From NCBI RefSeq assembly GCF_018127965.1, contig NZ_CP072350.1, positions 1,116,001 to 1,180,000 on the forward strand: DNA of 64,000 nt, given 5' to 3'. Below, one piece after another: positions 55,207-63,949 of the stretch; position 1 is the first letter of the stretch, and the number at the start of each line of letters is the position of its first letter. The DNA comes from Prevotella melaninogenica (GTDB lineage Bacteria > Bacteroidota > Bacteroidia > Bacteroidales > Bacteroidaceae). Position numbers and translations under genes: made by a program. The notes under the pieces are model-generated. The model did not search any database, was not told the origin of the DNA, and saw nothing but the letters and a program-made list of their open reading frames with translations.

Positions 55207-56004
55207 CTACTTACTCGTAGTCAATCCACTGCGTTTCGTACGCTTAAATGAGCGGTAATCATCAAGTTCAATCTCAACATCTGGCTCAATAAGTTCGCCA
55301 ACTCTTGGCAACTGGAACTTCATATACTTGATGTTCAATCCACGTTCAATCCATTGATTCTCATAATAAGTATGAATACCAAGAATCTCACGTGTCTTCT
55401 CATCCATCTGATTTTCAGCCACCCTACCCTCGCTTAACTCATTACCATAGAGGTCTTCTGTACGGAACAGAACTGGCAAATGGTTCACATTAACCATGTA
55501 GGTAGTATATGTAAAGAGGAAGTTTGAATCCGTCTTAAGATGAACAATACCACCATCTATCAAGAATTGACGATAACGATTCATGAAGAAGGTAGAAGTC
55601 AGACGCTTATGCACGTTCTTCATCTGAGGATCCGAGAAGGTAAGCCATATCTCTTGCACCTCATCTTCGCTAAAGAAACGGTCGATAATCTCAATGCTGG
55701 TACGCAAGAAAGCTACATTCTCCAACCCTTCTTCCAAAGCTTGTTTAGCACCTGTATAGATACGAGCACCCTTGATATCTACGCCAATAAAGTTGATATT
55801 GGGGTAAACACGTGCCAAACCAACAGTATATTCCCCCTTACCACATCCCAACTCAAGTACAATCGGGTTATCGTTATGGAAATACTGTTCACGCCAATAC
55901 CCTCTCATTTCAAACGGAACTTCACTGATAACGCCATAAGGATATTGGAAAACGTTCTTAAACGTTTCCATCTCTGCAAATTTCTTTAACTTACCTTTAC
56001 TCAT
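55207..56004 (-). CDS. trmB: tRNA (guanine-N7-)-methyltransferase
   Basis: SAM-dependent m7G46 modification of tRNA. The 265-residue protein has SAM motif [21 protein letters not shown] (about 50-69), [20 protein letters not shown], and the TrmB signature [19 protein letters not shown] (about 119-137). The conserved N-terminus [10 protein letters not shown] supports the ATG at 56004. A TAccTTTG box (56017-56010) ends 5 bases before this ATG, so the mRNA may be leaderless. Divergent from the Cof-type HAD. Confidence 0.93.
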   Translation of the reverse strand: MSKGKLKKFAEMETFKNVFQYPYGVISEVPFEMRGYWREQYFHNDNPIVLELGCGKGEYTVGLARVYPNINFIGVDIKGARIYTGAKQALEEGLENVAFLRTSIEIIDRFFSEDEVQEIWLTFSDPQMKNVHKRLTSTFFMNRYRQFLIDGGIVHLKTDSNFLFTYTTYMVNVNHLPVLFRTEDLYGNELSEGRVAENQMDEKTREILGIHTYYENQWIERGLNIKYMKFQLPRVGELIEPDVEIELDDYRSFKRTKRSGLTTSK

Positions 56005-56009
56005 GAGTG

Positions 56010-56017
56010 CAAAGGTA
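56010..56017 (-). promoter_or_regulatory. -7 box directly abutting the trmB start
   Basis: TAccTTTG followed by CACTC and then the ATG. The usual distance from this box to the transcription start would place the start at or inside the ATG. Confidence 0.55.
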
Positions 56018-56139
56018 CAATAAAAATAAGGAACGAGCCGTAAGGAGCAGTATTTAATTTATTTAGACTGACTGCATAGCCATAAATTCACTTGATTACA
56101 AGATATTTTTGTACCTTTGTACTCTAAAAGTGATTCATC

Positions 56140-56931
56140 ATGGCAATAACAGCTGCATTCTTCGACATAGATGGTACGTTGGTATCCTTTAAGACGCACC
56201 AGATTCCAGCATCTACTATAAAGGCTATTGAGCAGGCAAAAGAACAAGGCGTGAAGATTTTCATCTCCACAGGACGCCCTGTAGCCATCATCAATAACAT
56301 TGATGCCATCCGACATCTTATTGATGGATATATCACCTTTAATGGTGCACGTTCCTTTATTGGCGAAGAAGATATCACTTTGATGCCTATTCCCGAAACC
56401 GAGGTACGAGCAATGATTGAGGATGCCAGCCGTCGCGACTATGCCGTCTTGGTATGTGGTCGAGATGTTGTTGCACTTCATAATCATAAACCTATCTTTG
56501 ACGAGATTTTCGTCCAAGACTTAGGTGTTAACAATATCGATATCAATAAACCTGTAGAGCCACTGCTCAACCAACCCGTTCTGCAGCTCACACCTTTCTT
56601 CAGTGAAGAAGATGAGAAGGCTATTTCCTCATCAATGCCACACTGTGTATCAGCACGTTGGCATCCAAGTTTCACCGATATTACTGTACAAGGAGCTGAC
56701 AAAGGGAACGCATTGAAGCAGATGTCAAAGCACCTTGGTATCGGTTTGGAAGAATGTATTGCCTTCGGTGATGGTGGCAATGACATGACGATTCTCCAAA
56801 CAGCCGGTATCGGTGTCGCAATGGGAAATGCCTATGAAGGGGTAAAGGCTGTAGCTGACTATGTCACAACAAGTGTAGATGAGGAAGGCATACGTAATGC
56901 CTTCATACATTTCGGAATTATAAACAACTAA
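56140..56931 (+). CDS. Cof-type HAD-IIB family hydrolase
   Basis: Sugar-phosphate or cofactor phosphatase of the Cof family. The 263-residue protein has motif I AAFFDIDGTLVSFKTH (about 5-20), motif II ISTGRPVA, a C2 cap, Lys in GADKGNALKQMSKHLG and motif IV AFGDGGNDMTILQTAGIGVAMGNA (about 205-228). Substrate cannot be told. A TAccTTTG box at 56112-56119 lies 21 bases before the ATG. Followed closely by the CDF gene on the same strand. Confidence 0.85.
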   Translation: MAITAAFFDIDGTLVSFKTHQIPASTIKAIEQAKEQGVKIFISTGRPVAIINNIDAIRHLIDGYITFNGARSFIGEEDITLMPIPETEVRAMIEDASRRDYAVLVCGRDVVALHNHKPIFDEIFVQDLGVNNIDINKPVEPLLNQPVLQLTPFFSEEDEKAISSSMPHCVSARWHPSFTDITVQGADKGNALKQMSKHLGIGLEECIAFGDGGNDMTILQTAGIGVAMGNAYEGVKAVADYVTTSVDEEGIRNAFIHFGIINN

Positions 56932-57004
56932 AGATTAAGGGTTATGACTTCTGAATCTTAATTCAGAAGCAGACATAACTATATATTAGGAATTAAAAGA
57001 AACA

Positions 57005-57637
57005 ATGTCAAACAAGATAGAACGTTCTTCACAAGAAAAACGTACTGCCTTTGTGGTAGTCTTTGCTTTCTGCGTTATGCTTGCTGAAATTGTTGTGGGA
57101 CTATCTTCCCACTCAATGGCACTCTTTGCAGATGGCGTTCACATGGGGTCACACGTATTGGTTATCGGACTCAATTGGGCAGCCTACGTGTTAGTACGCT
57201 ACCTACAAAACAAGGGTGCAACCCATTACGATACAGAAAAGATACTAAACTTAGCTGCTTTCACAAGTGGTATATTTCTTATTCTCACAGCTATCTTTAT
57301 TATCGTAGAAGCAGTAGAGCGATTCTCAACACATGGAGAAATCCATAACTATGAATTGGCGTTAACCACAGCAGGAATAGGCTTAGTAGCAAATACTATC
57401 AGCGCTTCAATCCTTCATGGACATCATGGTACAGCAGACTACAACAGTCATGCAGCCTATCTTCATGTCCTTTCAGATGCTCTAACAGAGATTGGAGCAA
57501 TCATCGGAATACTCTGTGCCATGTTTTGGAACATTACTTGGATTGACTCAGCAGTAGCCGTTGTCAGCGCATTGGTTGTTCTCCGTTGGGCAAAACGATT
57601 ATTATGGGATACTGGCAGGTCGCTAACAATGTTATAG
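57005..57637 (+). CDS. Cation diffusion facilitator family transporter, short form
   Basis: Membrane exporter for divalent metal ions (Zn/Co/Ni-type). The 210-residue protein shows six hydrophobic segments, with metal-site residues in ALFADGVHMGSHV (HxxxD-like, helix 2) and AAYLHVLSDALTEIG (HxxxD, helix 5). HGHHGTADYNSH between helices 4 and 5 is a His-rich loop. The cytosolic C-terminal dimerisation domain is absent: the protein ends about 15 residues after helix 6, WAKRLLWDTGRSLTML. This resembles the DmeF-type short CDFs. 73 bases after the HAD gene. Confidence 0.85.
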   Translation: MSNKIERSSQEKRTAFVVVFAFCVMLAEIVVGLSSHSMALFADGVHMGSHVLVIGLNWAAYVLVRYLQNKGATHYDTEKILNLAAFTSGIFLILTAIFIIVEAVERFSTHGEIHNYELALTTAGIGLVANTISASILHGHHGTADYNSHAAYLHVLSDALTEIGAIIGILCAMFWNITWIDSAVAVVSALVVLRWAKRLLWDTGRSLTML

Positions 57638-57799
57638 TTTTGTCTGTCATCGCATACTTCTTTCTAAAGTTCAGAGTCAATCATAGCGATCTATTCCATC
57701 TCATCTGTTTAAAATAAGTCGGATGAGTGTATATTAGAAGGAAAGAAAAAGCATTACAAAACTCACAAGTCAACATGCTATTTTACACGTAAAAACAGC

Positions 57800-57975
57800 C
57801 TCACATCACACCGTTGTAATCAATTGACACTCAAAACATTACAAGATAGCCTTTTAAAAGGTGGTTAGTTAGCCTTCAAAAGGGCGTTAATAAGACTCCA
57901 AAAGGGCACCTTTTGCAAGCCAAAAGGGAGTTAATTGCAAGCTATTTGGTGGTCTTTACAAATTGACTATGTGAA
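57800..57975 (-). repeat. Family A interspersed repeat, copy A9 (reverse)
   Basis: Core 57850-57960: AAAAGGTGGTTAGTTAGCC, AAAAGGGCGTTAATAAGACTCC, AAAAGGGCACCTTTTGCAAGCC, AAAAGGGAGTTAATTGCAAGC. It is in the 589-base convergent gap between the CDF and acyl-CoA ligase genes, which also holds C3 and the ligase terminator. Confidence 0.85.
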
Positions 57976-58045
57976 TTTATTTTACATTACTAACTATTGT
58001 CGTACTATTATAAAGGGGCAAAGCTATATTTTCCCCAACTATTAA

Positions 58046-58104
58046 CCCAAATCGGTCATTAGAGCACAATATGTATATGTTGAGCCTCTAATGACCGATT
58101 TGGG
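58046..58104. mobile_element. Family C hairpin element C3
   Basis: Perfect 19-bp arms CCCAAATCGGTCATTAGAG (58046-58064) / CTCTAATGACCGATTTGGG (58086-58104) with a 21-base loop, flanked by TTAA and ATAA as in C2. Confidence 0.7.
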
Positions 58105-58129
58105 ATAAATCAATCTTTCAAAAGGGTAA

Positions 58130-58203
58130 AAACAAAAGAGGGATATAAATTCCCTTCTATCCATAGTTGCATAAAATGCTGGATAAAAAAGGATTTATAT
58201 CCC
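58130..58203 (-). terminator. Terminator of the acyl-CoA ligase gene
   Basis: GGGATATAAATTCC (58140-58153) / GGATTTATATCCC (58191-58203) with an inner TATCCA/TGGATA pair; a T-rich stretch follows on the reverse strand. Confidence 0.75.
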
Positions 58204-58226
58204 CAATATTCTAATAGATTAGAAAA

Positions 58227-59891
58227 CTATTCTGTGTATAAGAATCGCTTGATTGACTTCTTCGGTGTCTTTTCAAACTCTTCTTCTTGAATACGTATCT
58301 CAGCAACCTTGCAGTAAGCTGGTACAATCGTATTCAACTGTGTGCGGTTCTCCTCCATAATATTCTTGAGGTCATCCGCATTGAGTCCTAAGTTCTGAGC
58401 TTCGTCATAATCAGGATGAACTAAGGCAATAAGCTTTTCACCACTCTGAATAACCAAACATTCACTTACGAGAGGCAGAGAATTAAGTTTATCCTCAATC
58501 TCCTCTGGGTAGATATTCTGCCCATTACTTCCAAGAAGCATATTCTTAGAACGTCCCTTGATAAAGACATTACCATCCTCATCCATCAAACCAAGGTCAC
58601 CCGTATGGAACCAATCATCCTTGTCAATCGTCTGACCTGTATCTTCTTCATTCTTATAGTAACCAAGAAGAACATTAGGTCCCTTAGTCAAGATTTCACC
58701 TGGTACGTTCACTGGATCAGAACTATTGATACGTACTTCCTGGTGTAAAGCTGCCTGACCACAAGAACCCTGCTTAAAGGTCTTCCAATCACGATAACAG
58801 ATAATCGGACCACATTCTGTTGCACCATAACCTACAGTATATGGGAACTCAATGCGACGTAAGAAACTCTCGATTTCACCATTGAGAGCTGCTCCACCAA
58901 TAATAATCTCATAAAGATTACCACCAAAGGCCTGATATACCTGCTCACGAATCTTTGCACGTACCTTCTTATTAATTACTGGCATATTCAGCAGGAGACG
59001 CATACGATTGTTCTGAATCTTCGGGAACACCTTCTTACGAATAATCTTCTCAATTACCAAAGGTACAGCAATCATAATAACAGGCTTTACCTCTTGAAGT
59101 GCTTGAGAGATAATAGCAGGAGAAGGGATACGTGTCAAATAGTAAATGTGAACACCTGAGAGGAACTCATAGATAAACTCGAATGCCATTCCATACATGT
59201 GAGCCATTGGAAGAATACTGATAACATTATCTCCTGGCTTAATTACATGGCCTAAAACATGCTTAGCAAAATCAGCATTGCTCCATAAAGATCGGTATGG
59301 AAGCATTACACCTTTAGAGCGACCTGTGGTTCCACTGGTATAATTTATCAAAGCAAGTTCGTCTGGACTCTGCTCACGATAGTAGTGTATATGCTCTGGA
59401 CGGAAGTACTTAGGGTAACGACGTCCAAACTCCTCATTGAGATGTTCACGTGCATAAGTCAACTTATCCGTACGACTTACTACCAATGAGTAATCTGGAA
59501 TATAAATAATTCCCTCTAAGTTTGGCATCTTCATGGCGTCAATCTGAGTCACAACGACATCACCTACAAAAAGAAGTTTTGCATCTGAGTGATTGACAAT
59601 GTTATGAATCTGCTCTGGCATAAACTCATGCAAGATAGGCACAGCTACCGCACCGTAAGTGAGTACTGCAAGGAAAGAAGCAGCCCAAGCGGAAGAGTTT
59701 CTTCCACAGAGTGCTATCTTATCACCACGTTTTACCCCACTTGCTTCAAACATAATGTGCAACTTTTCAATCTTTCTTGCAACATCATGATATTGAAGGG
59801 TCTTACCTTTATAATCTGTTAGAGCATCACGGTCCCAATGTTCGATGATACTCTTCTCTATTAATTCATTAAAACTCGGAATCTTTTCCAT
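58227..59891 (-). CDS. AMP-dependent long-chain acyl-CoA ligase
   Basis: Activates a fatty acid with ATP and CoA. From the ATG at 59891 it has 554 residues. The adenylation P-loop is LINYTSGTTGRSKGVMLPY (about 180-198), followed by GYGATECGPIICYRDW, the hinge GDLGLMDEDGNVFIKGRSKN and the A10 lysine in FEKTPKKSIKRFLYTE at the very end. It matches FadD-like and Aas-like ligases in Bacteroidetes; chain-length preference is unknown. The upstream ATG at 59906 is also possible, only about 13 bases after a TAtcTTTG box. Confidence 0.88.
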   Translation of the reverse strand: MEKIPSFNELIEKSIIEHWDRDALTDYKGKTLQYHDVARKIEKLHIMFEASGVKRGDKIALCGRNSSAWAASFLAVLTYGAVAVPILHEFMPEQIHNIVNHSDAKLLFVGDVVVTQIDAMKMPNLEGIIYIPDYSLVVSRTDKLTYAREHLNEEFGRRYPKYFRPEHIHYYREQSPDELALINYTSGTTGRSKGVMLPYRSLWSNADFAKHVLGHVIKPGDNVISILPMAHMYGMAFEFIYEFLSGVHIYYLTRIPSPAIISQALQEVKPVIMIAVPLVIEKIIRKKVFPKIQNNRMRLLLNMPVINKKVRAKIREQVYQAFGGNLYEIIIGGAALNGEIESFLRRIEFPYTVGYGATECGPIICYRDWKTFKQGSCGQAALHQEVRINSSDPVNVPGEILTKGPNVLLGYYKNEEDTGQTIDKDDWFHTGDLGLMDEDGNVFIKGRSKNMLLGSNGQNIYPEEIEDKLNSLPLVSECLVIQSGEKLIALVHPDYDEAQNLGLNADDLKNIMEENRTQLNTIVPAYCKVAEIRIQEEEFEKTPKKSIKRFLYTE

Positions 59892-60049
59892 TGCACAACA
59901 TTTCAATCTGTGTGCAAAGATACATATTTATAAGCACATTTCAAATATTATGTGCAGAAATGTATAAAGATTGGGGTAAATGAGAGCAACAAAGAAATAA
60001 TTATTATAACACAATATTCAGCTTGTTAAAGCCATAAAAAAGTTGTATA

Positions 60050-60088
60050 AAGAAAAAGACGGATATACTTTGATAGTACATCCGTCTT
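60050..60088 (-). terminator. Terminator of the PpiD/SurA-like gene
   Basis: AAGACGGATATAC / GTACATCCGTCTT with a 7-base loop (TTTGATA); on the reverse strand the stem is followed by TTTTTCTTT. Confidence 0.85.
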
Positions 60089-60112
60089 ATATATATAAGG
60101 TGTAGTAATCTC

Positions 60113-62260
60113 TTAGAAGAAGAGGTAGCGGTTATCAACAACCTTTGCCTTAAGGATAAGATCCTGCATAAAGTTACCAACCAACTGCATATTTGCCTGA
60201 GCAGCCTGCTGCATTACCAAAGTCTCATCGTACTTAGAACCTGCACGCATAGACTTCTTTACTACCTGGAACACATAAACACCAGCATTACCCTTTACAG
60301 GAGCCTTAGAGAACTTGCCTGCTGCCGTACCTGCAACTGCACCAGAGAGAGCTGGCTCTACAGAACCAGTTGCTTGTACAAATGCTGGAGCTGCAAATGT
60401 AATCTGATTAACAGAAGAGACCTTAGCACCCTTAGCCTGAGCTGCTGCAATAGAGTTTACACCCTTGAGCTTAGCCATGAGCTTCTCAGCCTTCTTGTCC
60501 TTAATAATCTCACGTTTGAGGATTTCCTTTACCTGTGCATCATCCCATGAACGATAGCCCTGTGGATGAACAGCTGTCAAAGCGATAACCAAGAGGTGAT
60601 CATTATTACCACACTCATAGAGAGGTGAAACCTCACCCTGCTTAGCCTCGAAGAGCCACTTCAATGCATCACGTGTACCAGGAATACCACCAACATAGTG
60701 CTCAGCTGTAGAGATGTCATTGAGTGACTGAACCTGATAACCAGACTTAGGAGCATTCTTCTCAAGGTCAGCTACAGTAGAACTCTTAGCCACAAACTCT
60801 GAGAACTTATTGTAAGCATTGCTGCGTGTAGCCTTAGAGAAGTCTACAACCTTCTTAATAACAGCAGCAGTTGTCTTTGTTGTGAAGGCCTTCTTATCAA
60901 GTACCTGGAGGATAATGTTACCCTGTGTAAGAGCGAGATTCTGCGTTGCATTCACCTCACCATTGAGCAGAGCGTTTATGAATGTACGGTTATCTTGATT
61001 CATACTTGGAGCCATCTCATACTGCTGACCAGTAAACCATACCTTCTCACCAGTCTGACCATAACGCTTAGCAAGTGCATCAAAATCAGCACCACCAGCC
61101 AATGCCTTCTGAATAGAGTCTGCCTTAGCACGAGCCTCATCAGGAGTTGCAGCTGCAATATTAATCTGACGGAACTGGATTGAGTCTGCCAACTGTGCCT
61201 TAGAAAGTACACGGATGATATTCAAAGTATTGTCCTGAGCGTTTTCAACAACACCAGTTGTACCTACAGAAAGTGAATCAATCTTTGATGCAATATCAGG
61301 ATACTGCTGATAAGCCTTGTTACTTACAGGAAGACCAAGATAAGGAATCTCAGAACCACTCTTGCTAACAACAGCAGCTGGATCTTCTGCAGAAGCAAGT
61401 TGCTTCTGGAAGTCGTTCATCTCCTTAACAACCTGACTGCGGTCTGCAGCACTTGCCTTAATCTGGAAGTCAACAAACTTGATATCACGTGTCTCAACAT
61501 TCTGGCGGAAAGCTGGCTTCAATTCTGCATACTTAGCCTTGAGGTCATCGTCTGTCACCTTAACATCAGCATCCTTTACAGTGCTGTAAGCCAAAGAAGC
61601 AAGTTGAATCTGACTTTCCTCGTTATTATCCTTGAAAGCCATCTTAGCCTCAGCCTTGTTTGAGAGAACACAACTTGCGAGCAGTGCCTGATACTTCTGA
61701 CCGAGCAACTGAGCACGAAGATTCTTCTCTACAAAGAGCCAGTAATCATAGATAGCCTGCATCTGCTCTACCTGTGGAGACTTTGCAGCCTTAGCCTTGT
61801 TATAGCTATCAAAGAACTGCTTTAGAGCATTTACATCAAAACGACCAGTCTGCTGGTTCACGAATGGAGTCTGAACCAACATTGGATTAGTACCCTCATT
61901 CAATACGTTTTGAATCTCATTCTCTGTTACAGTAAGACCAACCTTCTCTGCATCAGCCTCGATAACACGATTGCTTACAAGCTGCTGCCAAACTTGGTCC
62001 TTTACTTGATTAAGTTCCTGATCGGTGAGATTATCACGCTGCATAGTAAACTTAATTGCAGACTGATACTCATCAATCAACTTCTGATAATCCTGGACAC
62101 TAATCTTTTTGCCCAAGATTTCTCCAATCTGCTGACGCGCTTCGCCCTTGATTCCATCACACGAGCGAGCTGCATCTCCAGCTAAGAATGCAAACAAGGC
62201 AAGACCGATAGCGCCTACCAGTATGCCGCCTTTGCTTCTAATTTTTCCTAATGCTGCCAT
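60113..62260 (-). CDS. PpiD/SurA-like peptidylprolyl isomerase (SurA_N and parvulin domains)
   Basis: Periplasmic folding helper anchored in the inner membrane. The 715-residue protein has an N-terminal membrane helix (GGILVGAIGLALFAFLAGDAA, about 11-31), a SurA_N-like helical region (about 35-200), and a parvulin domain around 345-450 (IQFRQINIAAATPDEARAKA, GGADFDALAKRYGQTGEKVW). A C-terminal chaperone region closes the protein. Size and layout match PpiD-type proteins of Bacteroidetes. It is just downstream of the CNNM-type gene on the same strand, with a TAttTTTG box in the roughly 100-base spacer. Confidence 0.88.
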   Translation of the reverse strand: MAALGKIRSKGGILVGAIGLALFAFLAGDAARSCDGIKGEARQQIGEILGKKISVQDYQKLIDEYQSAIKFTMQRDNLTDQELNQVKDQVWQQLVSNRVIEADAEKVGLTVTENEIQNVLNEGTNPMLVQTPFVNQQTGRFDVNALKQFFDSYNKAKAAKSPQVEQMQAIYDYWLFVEKNLRAQLLGQKYQALLASCVLSNKAEAKMAFKDNNEESQIQLASLAYSTVKDADVKVTDDDLKAKYAELKPAFRQNVETRDIKFVDFQIKASAADRSQVVKEMNDFQKQLASAEDPAAVVSKSGSEIPYLGLPVSNKAYQQYPDIASKIDSLSVGTTGVVENAQDNTLNIIRVLSKAQLADSIQFRQINIAAATPDEARAKADSIQKALAGGADFDALAKRYGQTGEKVWFTGQQYEMAPSMNQDNRTFINALLNGEVNATQNLALTQGNIILQVLDKKAFTTKTTAAVIKKVVDFSKATRSNAYNKFSEFVAKSSTVADLEKNAPKSGYQVQSLNDISTAEHYVGGIPGTRDALKWLFEAKQGEVSPLYECGNNDHLLVIALTAVHPQGYRSWDDAQVKEILKREIIKDKKAEKLMAKLKGVNSIAAAQAKGAKVSSVNQITFAAPAFVQATGSVEPALSGAVAGTAAGKFSKAPVKGNAGVYVFQVVKKSMRAGSKYDETLVMQQAAQANMQLVGNFMQDLILKAKVVDNRYLFF

Positions 62261-62360
62261 TTTAGATTTATTATTTGATTTTAATTATTCTATTCAATAT
62301 GACAAATTGCCCACAAAAATACAAAAAAAAGGGCAAGTATCATAATTTTTCATTCAGAAA

Positions 62361-63626
62361 TTACTCTGTGCCATTGACTTTTAGCCGTACTAGTTCTATT
62401 TTTGTCATGGTGTTCTTGATTATCTTAAACTCGTATTGCCCAACAGTAATGATTTCGTTTAGTTTTGGAAAACTCTGATAGACGTGTAACAATAAGCCTC
62501 CGACTGTCATATAATCATCATTCTCTGGCAAATCAAGATTGAACATTTCATTCACCTTGTCAATTTCCAAACGTGCCGAAAGGACATACTCGTTATCATT
62601 TATCTGCTTTGCAATATACTTTGTATTGTCATGCTCATCCTCAATGTCGCCGAAGATTTCTTCTACGATATCTTCCAATGAAACAATACCGCTGGTACCG
62701 CCAAACTCGTCCACAACCACTCCCAAGCTTTTCTTTTGGATAAGGAAAACCTGCATAAGTTTATGTGCAGCCATCGTCTCTGGCACAAACGGCATTTGTC
62801 GGATATGGTCTTTCCAGTTCTTTGGAGAACGGAACATCTCTGAAGAGTGAATATAACCCTTTATATGATCGATATCCCCTTCATAAACAACGATCTTAGA
62901 GTTGCCACTTTCTATGAACATTTGCTGTAGTTCTTCGAGTGAGCAATTCTCTTCAACAGCCTTAATCTCAGTACGTGGCACCATGCAATCACGCACTTTC
63001 GTATCTTGAAACTCCAAGGCATTTTGAAATATCTTTACCTCGTCTTCTATTTCATCTTCGTTCTTAGCATTCTCAATAGTACTCTGTACGAGGTGGTCAA
63101 GGTCTACCCTGGTAAACGTACCATCAGACTCTTTCTCGTCCATCTTTACACCAACAAGACGCAAAAGGACTCGCGCAAGAAAGGTTGCAAAGCGACTAAT
63201 AGGCCAAAGAATAATAAAAAAGACATATGCCAATGGGGCAAAAAAAGTTAGTAAGCGGTTAGGATTGCTCTTAAACAAGGTCTTAGGTAAGAACTCTCCT
63301 GTAAAAAGAATGATGAGTGTTGATGCTAAAGTATCTAATATCACACGTGTTGCCGAATCAAATGATGCAAACAGTGTCGTATCAAATATCTGAGCAAAGA
63401 AGATACCATAGATAACAAGAACAATGTTGTTACCTACAAGCATCGTAGATACAAAACCATTCGGATTATTATAATAGATGGTTAGACACTTTTGTGCAAT
63501 ACCATTCTTCTCCTTATCCATCTCCGCAAGAAGACGATTACTTGCAACAAAGGCAATCTCCATTCCTGAAAAGAATGCAGAGAGTACCATTGTTATTATA
63601 ATTCCTATAATTAAATTTATATCCAA
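62361..63626 (-). CDS. Hemolysin-family protein (CNNM/DUF21, CBS pair, CorC_HlyC)
   Basis: Membrane protein of the CNNM/CorC superfamily, linked to Mg2+ or Co2+ handling. The 421-residue protein has the DUF21 transmembrane domain first (MVLSAFFSGMEIAFVASNR, about 14-32, with the family SGxExA motif), then a CBS pair from about 205 (VRDCMVPRTEIKAVEENCSL and FLIQKKSLGVVVDEFGGTSG). A C-terminal CorC_HlyC domain (MTVGGLLLHVYQSFPKLNE) closes it. The name hemolysin is historical. Start at 63626 is well placed before the first helix. Confidence 0.9.
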   Translation of the reverse strand: MDINLIIGIIITMVLSAFFSGMEIAFVASNRLLAEMDKEKNGIAQKCLTIYYNNPNGFVSTMLVGNNIVLVIYGIFFAQIFDTTLFASFDSATRVILDTLASTLIILFTGEFLPKTLFKSNPNRLLTFFAPLAYVFFIILWPISRFATFLARVLLRLVGVKMDEKESDGTFTRVDLDHLVQSTIENAKNEDEIEDEVKIFQNALEFQDTKVRDCMVPRTEIKAVEENCSLEELQQMFIESGNSKIVVYEGDIDHIKGYIHSSEMFRSPKNWKDHIRQMPFVPETMAAHKLMQVFLIQKKSLGVVVDEFGGTSGIVSLEDIVEEIFGDIEDEHDNTKYIAKQINDNEYVLSARLEIDKVNEMFNLDLPENDDYMTVGGLLLHVYQSFPKLNEIITVGQYEFKIIKNTMTKIELVRLKVNGTE

Positions 63627-63737
63627 TTTCTTATTACTATTTAGTGCGACTTAGTGAACAGTTCCCGTACATGTTAGCCTTAAATCTCTTCCTATATATG
63701 ACAGTTATGAACCTATTTTCTCATCTTCTATGATTGT

Positions 63738-63796
63738 GCTGATGCCCCACACATATCGTGCGAAGGCTTAGCACCAATGGTGCGGAGCACTAATTG
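63738..63796 (+). repeat. Family B 22-base palindromic repeat array, copy B5
   Basis: Two full units at 63745 and 63767. The second, with its flank, shares TGCGAAGGCTTAGCAC and CAATGGTGCGGAGC with copy B4, from which a unit appears to have been lost. It fills part of the 323-base gap between the possible lptC end and the CNNM-type gene; the rest shows nothing. Confidence 0.8.
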
Positions 63797-63949
63797 CAAT
63801 GCAATAGATTAATGAAAGGAAAACAACTTGTTGTAAGTAAGGAGTTATAAGGATAAACTTACTAACGCTTAAAACAACACAAAACTATCTATTTAAGAGA
63901 GATTATACATGGTAGGGAAGAATATTTAAGTTTTATCAAACTACAATCA

